A stretch of DNA of 5,856 bases from Cyanothece sp. UBA12306 (GTDB lineage: Bacteria; Cyanobacteriota; Cyanobacteriia; Cyanobacteriales; Microcystaceae), in assembly GCA_003448685.1 (NCBI GenBank), contig DLXW01000010.1, positions 12,907 to 18,762 of the forward strand. Reading direction: 5' to 3'. Under the pieces are notes generated by a model. That model was given only the letters and a program-made list of their open reading frames with translations. It was not told the DNA's origin and searched no databases. Positions 1 through 5,856 of this stretch are shown here, one piece after another. Made by a program: the position numbers and the translations under genes. Numbering within the stretch: position 1 is the stretch's first letter; every line of letters starts with the position of its first letter.

Positions 1-121
1 CTAGGGTAATCTGGGGTAAATGAGCCGACTGTCCCAGAAATTCTTCTCTTTCTGCTGCTGTGGCAATACGGTTAATTAGATGACCACCGTGGGGTGCAAT
101 CCCTTCTATTTGTGTGCTCAT
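1..121 (-). CDS. sat: Sulfate adenylyltransferase (ATP sulfurylase), N-terminal 40 codons, cut by window edge
   Basis: The minus strand is open from an ATG at 121-119 to the window edge and encodes 40 residues beginning [20 protein letters not shown]. The string GIAPHGG-LINRIAT followed by a glutamate-rich EREEFL stretch and LPQITL matches my memory of the N-terminus of cyanobacterial Sat proteins, which are roughly 390 residues long. That enzyme makes adenosine 5'-phosphosulfate from ATP and sulfate in the cytoplasm, the first step of sulfate assimilation. The catalytic HxxH-type motifs lie beyond the window and cannot be checked. I see no clear Shine-Dalgarno sequence upstream of the ATG. 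The gene is divergent from groES and shares the 250-bp intergenic region with it. The family call rests only on this short N-terminal match. Confidence 0.72.
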   Translation of the reverse strand, partial: MSTQIEGIAPHGGHLINRIATAAEREEFLGQSAHLPQITL

Positions 122-232
122 AATATTTTATCTAGATGTTAACTCAAAAATTATCTCATTTTTTAGACTATTACTACCATAAAAGACTTGCGTCTACATG
201 ATTTCCCAGTTATTTTTACCTATTTTCCCTCA

Positions 233-248
233 GTTCGGAAACCCGTAC
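233..248 (+). promoter_or_regulatory. K-box, light/heat-responsive element of groESL
   Basis: The sequence GTTCGG-AAAC-CCGTAC fits the published K-box consensus GTTCGG-NNAN-CCNNAC at every fixed position. The K-box is known from cyanobacterial groE promoters, where it supports light- and heat-responsive transcription independently of HrcA. It sits 39 bp upstream of the CIRCE operator, before the likely promoter, which is the expected arrangement. Confidence 0.8.
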
Positions 249-259
249 ACTATAGGGAG

Positions 260-288
260 TTGCCACGATCGCCCCAATTTAGTTAGAT
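260..288 (+). promoter_or_regulatory. Possible groESL promoter (-35 TTGCCA, -10 TTAGAT)
   Basis: TTGCCA at 260-265 and TTAGAT at 283-288 are separated by 17 bp. The -10 matches TATAAT at only three positions, so this is a weak call. The placement is sensible: transcription would begin near 295, inside the CIRCE operator, so HrcA bound there would block initiation, and the K-box would lie just upstream of the -35. Confidence 0.4.
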
Positions 289-314
289 TAGCACTCGGAA
301 GGTGAGAGTGCTAA
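288..314 (+). promoter_or_regulatory. CIRCE operator (HrcA binding site)
   Basis: TTAGCACTC at 288-296 and GAGTGCTAA at 306-314 form a perfect 9-bp inverted repeat with a 9-bp spacer, the exact consensus of the CIRCE element. HrcA binds CIRCE and represses groESL at normal temperature. It lies 57 bp before the groES start codon. Confidence 0.97.
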
Positions 315-357
315 AATCTTTTTAGTAGCACCGATACCTAAATTATTGAGTAATCCT

Positions 358-362
358 GGAGG
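358..362 (+). promoter_or_regulatory. Shine-Dalgarno site of groES
   Basis: GGAGG lies 9 nt before the ATG at 372. This is the strongest ribosome binding site in the window and supports the chosen groES start. Confidence 0.8.
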
Positions 363-371
363 ATTTAGTTC

Positions 372-683
372 ATGGCAGCAATCAGCATCAACGTTTCAAC
401 AGTTAAGCCCCTTGGTGATCGCGTTTTCGTTAAAGTAAATGCTTCAGAAGAAAAAACCGCTGGGGGAATTTTGCTACCCGATACAGCCAAAGAAAAGCCC
501 CAAATCGGTGAAATTGTCGCCGTAGGACCTGGCAAGCGCAACGATGACGGTAGCCGTTCTGAGATCGAAGTAAAAGTAGGAGATCAAGTACTCTATTCCA
601 AATATGCTGGAACAGATATTAAACTTGGCGGAGATGACTATGTATTGTTGTCCGAAAAAGACATCTTAGCAGCCGTTGCCTAA
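372..683 (+). CDS. groES: Co-chaperonin GroES (Cpn10)
   Basis: GroES is the heptameric lid that closes the GroEL folding chamber in the cytosol and promotes release of folded substrate. The 103-residue product carries the Cpn10 signature at about residues 11-35 ([11 protein letters not shown], ending GGILL). The mobile loop that docks on GroEL spans about 24-41 with its hydrophobic tripeptide ILL at 33-35, and [10 protein letters not shown] (51-60) matches the roof hairpin region. About eight extra N-terminal residues compared with E. coli GroES, and a length of 103, are usual in cyanobacteria. The ATG at 372 has a strong GGAGG. The gene is first in the groESL operon, behind a K-box and CIRCE, so induction by heat and possibly light is expected. 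Nothing about the protein looks abnormal. Confidence 0.98.
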   Translation: MAAISINVSTVKPLGDRVFVKVNASEEKTAGGILLPDTAKEKPQIGEIVAVGPGKRNDDGSRSEIEVKVGDQVLYSKYAGTDIKLGGDDYVLLSEKDILAAVA

Positions 684-2497
<1,814 letters not shown>

Positions 2498-2515
2498 GTC
2501 TTAACCTTTTTAAAC

Positions 2516-2552
2516 TTTAAAGCAGGGTGGATATTGTCTACCCTGCTTTGAA
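2516..2552 (+). terminator. Stem-loop terminator of groESL
   Basis: AAAGCAGGGT at 2519-2528 pairs perfectly with ACCCTGCTTT at 2540-2549 around an 11-nt loop. Three further pairs (one of them G-U) extend the stem to 2516-2552. It begins 18 bp after the groEL stop codon. The downstream sequence is AT-rich but lacks a run of U, so it may act as a 3'-end stabiliser or a terminator without a U-tract, as is often seen in cyanobacteria. Confidence 0.75.
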
Positions 2553-2609
2553 AATTTATAGTATTTAATTGCTATATAGTCATTTCAAATAAGTTTGAGA
2601 CAGAGGAGT

Positions 2610-2626
2610 GTGAGCATCTTGCTCAC
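2610..2626. repeat. Small hairpin GTGAGCA-TCT-TGCTCAC
   Basis: Perfect 7-bp inverted repeat with a 3-nt loop in the left half of the MITE-like element. The core GAGCATCTTGCTC resembles a short dispersed repeat that I recall from several cyanobacterial genomes. There is no counterpart in the right half of the element. Confidence 0.7.
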
Positions 2627-2633
2627 TATGCTA

Positions 2634-2734
2634 ATACCATTTTCATCAACTTAGACTACAGATGTCTATATTGTAGGGGTCAACGGCCGTTGACCCCTAC
2701 GACAATGTGTAGCCAGACTTTAGGAAATTGGTAT
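2634..2734. repeat. Inner inverted-repeat unit bounded by ATACCA/TGGTAT
   Basis: The arms 2634-2660 and 2708-2734 begin with perfect ATACCA/TGGTAT and end with perfect ACTACA/TGTAG-side pairing (CTACA against TGTAG), with 20 of 27 positions complementary. They enclose the core palindrome at 2673-2700. The unit has clean borders of its own, so it could be a separate repeat inserted within the outer element. Confidence 0.6.
2673..2700. repeat. Perfect 28-bp palindrome, GC-rich core
   Basis: The left half GTAGGGGTCAACGG is the exact reverse complement of the right half CCGTTGACCCCTAC, with no spacer between them. On a single strand this would form a very stable stem. It is much richer in G and C than the sequence around it. 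Similar GGGGTCAACGG palindromes are, from memory, frequent in cyanobacterial intergenic regions. Confidence 0.9.
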
Positions 2735-2827
2735 AACAATATGGGAGGTAGGTTTTGTCTCACTTTTGTTTGAATTAACTATAAAAGTTGAACTGAATCG
2801 TTGATGTTTTTGTTGTTGAGAGTTTAT

Positions 2828-2833
2828 TATAAT
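2828..2833 (+). promoter_or_regulatory. Possible -10 box (TATAAT) for the small-gene/narB unit
   Basis: A perfect TATAAT lies 38 bp before the start of the first small gene and 44 bp beyond the end of the MITE-like element. No good -35 stands at 16-18 bp: TTGATG at 2801-2806 is 21 bp away. The region is AT-rich, so a chance match is possible. No NtcA motif GTA-N8-TAC was found upstream. Confidence 0.35.
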
Positions 2834-2871
2834 ATTTACGGCGGTTACACTTTTAAATTTGAGAAAATAAT

Positions 2872-3192
2872 ATGTTACAAAAATTGATTAAAAATGTTTT
2901 TATTTGCTGTTCTATTATTTTAATAACTTTCTTTTTAAATTTTTCTGTTACTCTTGCAGAAGAAAATCCTCAAAGCCAAATTCCACCACCTATAGATTTC
3001 GATCAATGGATTAATATATATCAGTATAAGTTGTGTGAAAATGCGAATGATTTAAAAGATGCAGAAATTCGTGCAATTATTCCAGATAATGAACTACAAC
3101 AATATGAAGATGCAGATTCGAAATCTGATAATTGTCAAGAGTCATTACAATACAAAACTAACGTTTTGGAAATGTTAAAAGATCAAAAATAA
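2872..3192 (+). CDS. Small secreted protein of unknown function
   Basis: I do not recognise this 106-residue protein. Its N-terminus is a convincing Sec signal peptide: Lys4 and Lys7, a hydrophobic core at about 9-24, and a likely cleavage after TLA (residue 29). The mature part of about 77 residues is acidic, begins EENPQSQIPPPIDFD, and has two cysteines (C55 and C88) that could form a disulfide in the periplasm or thylakoid lumen. There is no lipobox at the cleavage site. The start has only a weak GAG at 2861-2863. Base composition is much more AT-rich than groEL or narB. The next gene starts 7 bp after the stop, which suggests a functional pair with the small membrane protein. The coding call rests on the signal peptide and on the compact gene order. 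Confidence 0.75.
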   Translation: MLQKLIKNVFICCSIILITFFLNFSVTLAEENPQSQIPPPIDFDQWINIYQYKLCENANDLKDAEIRAIIPDNELQQYEDADSKSDNCQESLQYKTNVLEMLKDQK

Positions 3193-3199
3193 TTCAATT

Positions 3200-3568
3200 A
3201 TGAATAAGTATGAACAAATTGAAGAAACTATCAAAAAAAACAAAAACCTAAAAGATTTGACAGATCTAGATAAATTAGAACAATTTATTAGTTGGCGTTC
3301 TGATTACATTCAAAATGTTTTTGACGCTCAATATTATCAATCATGGATCATATTTATTATAATTATATTAATCACTACTATTGGAATAATTATTTCTTTT
3401 TTGGAATTTCGTAAAGGAATTAATGCTACTGAACCTACAAAAATTAAAGTTAGTAAAGACGGTGTTGAAATTAGCTCATCTATTATAGGAATTTTAGTAT
3501 TAATAATATCATTTATTTTTTTATATGTTTATCTTATATATGTTTATCCAATAAAAACTTCACTTTAG
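3200..3568 (+). CDS. Small two-helix membrane protein of unknown function
   Basis: I do not recognise this 122-residue protein. It has a charged N-terminal segment (1-46, KNKNLKDLTDLDKLEQF, probably helical), a transmembrane helix at about 49-68, a hydrophilic loop at 69-94 and a second helix at about 95-116 rich in Ile, Phe and Tyr. The loop contains TKIKVSKDGVEISSS, which reads like a short beta hairpin and looks like the most constrained part. RK at 71-72 would favour a cytoplasmic loop, but the charged N-terminus makes topology uncertain. Composition is extremely AT-rich: positions 3481-3540 contain only 6 G or C in 60. No Shine-Dalgarno is visible. It lies 7 bp after the secreted-protein gene and 6 bp before narB, so co-transcription with both is likely. 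Confidence 0.75.
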   Translation: MNKYEQIEETIKKNKNLKDLTDLDKLEQFISWRSDYIQNVFDAQYYQSWIIFIIIILITTIGIIISFLEFRKGINATEPTKIKVSKDGVEISSSIIGILVLIISFIFLYVYLIYVYPIKTSL

Positions 3569-3574
3569 TAACCT

Positions 3575-5809
3575 ATGACTAACTCTAATAAAACTCTGTG
3601 TCCCTATTGTGGTGTCGGTTGCGGTCTAGAAGTCCTACCCCCAGCCCAACCTGGAAAACCTGTCAACCGAGATAAGCAAGGAAACCCTATCTGGCAAGTT
3701 AGAGGCGATCGCAACCACCCCTCTAGTCTGGGAAAAGTCTGTGTTAAAGGAGCAACAGTTAGCGAGTCGTTAGACAAAAACCGACTCAAATATCCGATGA
3801 TGCGAGACAGTTTAGAAGAAGAGTTCCGTCGCGTGAGTTGGGATCAAGCTTTAGAAAGGATTGTAAACCGTATACAAACCGTATGCCACACCCAAGGACC
3901 AGAAGCTTTGTGTCTGTACGGTTCAGGTCAATTCCAAACCGAAGATTATTATACCGCTCAAAAACTGTTTAAAGGTTTTCTCGGAACCAATAATTTTGAT
4001 GCTAACTCTCGCCTTTGTATGTCCTCTGCGGTGGCAGCCTATACCCAAAGTTTCGGAACCGATGGACCGCCCTGTTGCTATGAAGATTTAGAATTAACAG
4101 ACTGTGCCTTTTTAATTGGAACCAATGCGGCTGAATGTCACCCCATTATTTTTAACCGTCTGCGAGTACACCACAAAAAGAACCGCAAGGTTAAAATGAT
4201 CGTAGTCGATCCCCGTTGTACTCAAACCGCAGCAGCAGCAGACTTACATCTAGCCATTAAACCAGGAACCGATATTGATTTACTCAATGGTATGGCTCAT
4301 TTATTGCTCCGTTGGGGATATATTGACAGTATTTTTATCGATGAATGCACTAAAGAGTTTCCTGCTTATGCAGAAGTTATTCGTCATTATCCCCCCGAAT
4401 TAGTAGCCCGTAAATGCGGTATTCGTCTTGATGATCTCGAACAAGCTGCTAAATATTGGGGAGAGTCGGAACGGGTTTTGTCTTTGTGGTCCATGGGAAT
4501 GAATCAATCTTCCGAAGGAACTGCCAAAGTACGAACTTTGATCAACCTCCATTTGATGACAGCCAATATTGGTAAACCAGGGGCCGGACCTTTTTCTTTA
4601 ACCGGACAACCCAATGCTATGGGAGGAAGAGAAGCTGGAGGATTATGCAATATTTTACCTGGTTATCGAATGATTGCTAACCCCCAACATTGCGCTGAAG
4701 TTGAACAATTTTGGGGACGGCCTTCTGGTAGTATTCGTCCTCAACGGGGTCTAACGGGTTTAGAGATGATGCAAGGGCTAGAAACTGGAGATATCGGCTT
4801 TTTATGGATTGCAGCGACAAATCCAGCCGTTAGTATGCCCGATGTCAAGCGAACTCAAAAAGCCTTGATGCGATCGCCCTTTACCGTCTACCAAGATGCC
4901 TATTATCCTACAGAAACCTCGAATTATGCCCATATTTTACTCCCTGCTGCCCAATGGAGCGAGAAAACAGGGGTCATGACTAATTCTGAGCGAGTTGTTA
5001 CCCTCTGTCCCCAATTTAGAAATCCCCCAGGACAAGCTTGGCCAGATTGGAAGATTTTCGCTGAAGTGGGACGACGGTTAGGGTTTGTAGAGCAATTCAA
5101 TTTTACAACCTCGGCACAAGTTTACGACGAATTTGTCAGAATTACCGAAGGTCGTCCCTGTGACACTTCTGGGTTAAGTCATGAAAAACTACTTAGCCAC
5201 GGACCGTTGCAATGGCCCTATCCCTATCATTGGCCTCCTCTAGAAGGAGAAGCAGCAAAACAACATAATCGCACTAATAAAAGACTATACACGGATTTAC
5301 GGTTTAATACCGGCGATGGACGGGCAATATTCGCCGCCTATCATTCCCAGGGACTCGCTGAACCGCCTAATAGTGATTATCCTTTCGTTTTGACCACAGG
5401 GAGACTTTATGGCCATTGGCACACCCAAACTCGTACGGGAAGAATTGAGAAAATTCAGAAGATGCACCCCAACCCGTTTATTGAAATACATCCTTGGGAT
5501 GCCCAAAAATTAGGTATTGAGGAGAATAATTTGGTAGAAGTACGCTCTCTTCGAGGTTTAGCGAGGTTTCCGGCCATGATTACCCAGGCGATCGTTCCTG
5601 GGACAGTTTTTATTCCCATGCACTGGGGCGCAATTTGGGCTGATGATGCGGAGGCCAATGCGTTGACCCATTCGGAAGCTTGTCCTACCTCTTTACAACC
5701 GGAATTGAAAGCTTGTGCTGTGCAACTCAAAAAGGTGACTATGGCCACAGAGTCGCTTCATGGAGAACTTTCGGAGCTTGATTGGAAGATTAACCTGCAT
5801 TATTCATGA
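3575..5809 (+). CDS. narB: Ferredoxin-dependent assimilatory nitrate reductase (NarB)
   Basis: NarB reduces nitrate to nitrite in the cytoplasm with electrons from reduced ferredoxin, the first step of nitrate assimilation. The 744-residue product shows the molybdopterin oxidoreductase layout. Cys9, Cys12, Cys16 and Cys56 (CPYCGVGC...GKVCVKG) bind a [4Fe-4S] cluster, with the conserved Lys58 after the last cysteine. Cys148 in [10 protein letters not shown] is the expected molybdenum ligand. Cofactor-binding segments include [10 protein letters not shown] (181-190), VDPRCTQTA (211-219) and [14 protein letters not shown] (344-357). The C-terminal dinucleotide-binding domain covers about 602-720, with [16 protein letters not shown] at 607-622. 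There is no Tat signal, no NAD(P)H or flavin domain, and the length suits the cyanobacterial enzyme. The cluster begins nine residues after the ATG, so the start is secure although no Shine-Dalgarno is visible. Unusually, the gene follows two small unknown genes rather than nirA and nitrate transport genes. Confidence 0.96.
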   Translation: MTNSNKTLCPYCGVGCGLEVLPPAQPGKPVNRDKQGNPIWQVRGDRNHPSSLGKVCVKGATVSESLDKNRLKYPMMRDSLEEEFRRVSWDQALERIVNRIQTVCHTQGPEALCLYGSGQFQTEDYYTAQKLFKGFLGTNNFDANSRLCMSSAVAAYTQSFGTDGPPCCYEDLELTDCAFLIGTNAAECHPIIFNRLRVHHKKNRKVKMIVVDPRCTQTAAAADLHLAIKPGTDIDLLNGMAHLLLRWGYIDSIFIDECTKEFPAYAEVIRHYPPELVARKCGIRLDDLEQAAKYWGESERVLSLWSMGMNQSSEGTAKVRTLINLHLMTANIGKPGAGPFSLTGQPNAMGGREAGGLCNILPGYRMIANPQHCAEVEQFWGRPSGSIRPQRGLTGLEMMQGLETGDIGFLWIAATNPAVSMPDVKRTQKALMRSPFTVYQDAYYPTETSNYAHILLPAAQWSEKTGVMTNSERVVTLCPQFRNPPGQAWPDWKIFAEVGRRLGFVEQFNFTTSAQVYDEFVRITEGRPCDTSGLSHEKLLSHGPLQWPYPYHWPPLEGEAAKQHNRTNKRLYTDLRFNTGDGRAIFAAYHSQGLAEPPNSDYPFVLTTGRLYGHWHTQTRTGRIEKIQKMHPNPFIEIHPWDAQKLGIEENNLVEVRSLRGLARFPAMITQAIVPGTVFIPMHWGAIWADDAEANALTHSEACPTSLQPELKACAVQLKKVTMATESLHGELSELDWKINLHYS
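3705..3712. repeat. HIP1 octamer (GCGATCGC)
   Basis: Exact GCGATCGC inside the 5' part of narB. Confidence 0.85.
4870..4877. repeat. HIP1 octamer (GCGATCGC)
   Basis: Exact GCGATCGC inside narB. None of the four HIP1 copies falls in the AT-rich gene pair or in the MITE-like element. Confidence 0.85.
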
Positions 5810-5856
5810 TTGGACTTTGGACAAAAAGCTGGTTGGGCTTTCATCTCACCGTTAAG
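5806..5856 (+). CDS. Possible start of a further gene, overlapping the narB stop
   Basis: An ATG at 5806 shares bases with the narB TGA stop (ATGA overlap) and opens a frame of 17 codons, [17 protein letters not shown], that is still open at the window edge. The 4-bp overlap is a classic sign of translational coupling. I do not recognise the peptide, there is no Shine-Dalgarno at the usual distance, and 17 codons can be open by chance. No terminator hairpin is visible after narB, which agrees with continued transcription. Confidence 0.4.
   Translation, partial: MIGLWTKSWLGFHLTVK

Larger units (their letters stand above)
2575..2783. mobile_element. MITE-like non-coding element with nested inverted repeats
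   Basis: The ends 2575-2602 and 2756-2783 are imperfect 28-bp terminal inverted repeats that match at 22 of 28 positions when one is reverse-complemented. Both begin TATAGT and both close inward with TGAGACA. Inside are a hairpin (2610-2626), a second inverted-repeat pair (2634-2660 with 2708-2734, 20 of 27 matching) and a perfect 28-bp palindrome at the centre (2673-2700). No protein is encoded. TA at both outer edges would fit the TA target duplication of IS630/Tc1-type elements, so a MITE mobilised by such a transposase is my best guess. The element lies between the groEL terminator and an AT-rich gene pair. A folded RNA or a non-mobile repeat is the alternative. Confidence 0.7.

Noticed and set aside
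266..273. CGATCGCC in the groESL promoter region as a HIP1 site
   Set aside because: The preceding base is A, giving ACGATCGC, which is one mismatch from the HIP1 octamer.
2575..2783. CRISPR array or tRNA/structured RNA gene
   Set aside because: There are no regularly spaced direct repeats and no cloverleaf pattern; the symmetry is inverted and nested, which fits a MITE-like element better.
3604..3789. Open frame on the minus strand at the 5' end of narB
   Set aside because: It is opposite the iron-sulfur domain of narB, is rich in Pro/Gly/Arg from complementary codons, and has no supporting start signal.
3868..3888. Direct repeat AACCGTAT in narB
   Set aside because: It is a short coincidence within conserved coding sequence and does not recur elsewhere in the window as far as I can see.
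5297..5748. Two overlapping open frames on the minus strand at the 3' end of narB
   Set aside because: Both lie opposite the conserved cofactor-binding domain of NarB and overlap each other; neither resembles a known protein.

Overview
This is a cyanobacterial chromosome segment. Four lines of evidence support that: a 103-residue GroES of the cyanobacterial type (with an N-terminal extension), a GroEL ending in DFDY instead of a GGM-repeat tail, a ferredoxin-type assimilatory nitrate reductase (NarB), and four copies of the cyanobacterial HIP1 octamer GCGATCGC. I cannot assign a genus from the sequence alone.

Layout. Positions 1-121 (minus strand) hold the first 40 codons of what looks like sulfate adenylyltransferase (sat), read divergently from groES. 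The 250-bp gap between them carries the heat-shock control of groESL: a K-box (233-248), a possible promoter, and a perfect CIRCE operator (288-314). groES (372-683) and groEL (875-2497) follow. They are separated by an unusually long 191-bp spacer that contains a small hairpin. A strong stem-loop after groEL (2516-2552) closes that unit.

The next stretch, 2575-2783, is a 209-bp non-coding element built of nested inverted repeats: imperfect 28-bp terminal repeats, a small hairpin, a second inner inverted-repeat pair, and a perfect 28-bp palindrome at the core. It resembles a MITE, possibly one element inserted in another. After it comes an AT-rich island (about 2784-3568) with two small unrecognised genes, one for a secreted protein and one for a two-helix membrane protein. 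narB follows after only 6 bp (3575-5809). A further reading frame overlaps the narB stop by ATGA and runs off the window.

How the genes relate. groES and groEL form the regulated chaperonin operon. The two small genes and narB are so tightly spaced (7 and 6 bp) that co-transcription is likely, possibly from a TATAAT promoter at 2828-2833. I found no NtcA box (GTA-N8-TAC) by eye between groEL and narB, and no nitrate transport or nirA genes are in view. The most interesting unexplained part is this pair of envelope-associated small genes placed directly in front of narB, beside a nested palindromic element. I see no clear evidence of an entirely new system, and any link between the pair and nitrate assimilation is inference from position.
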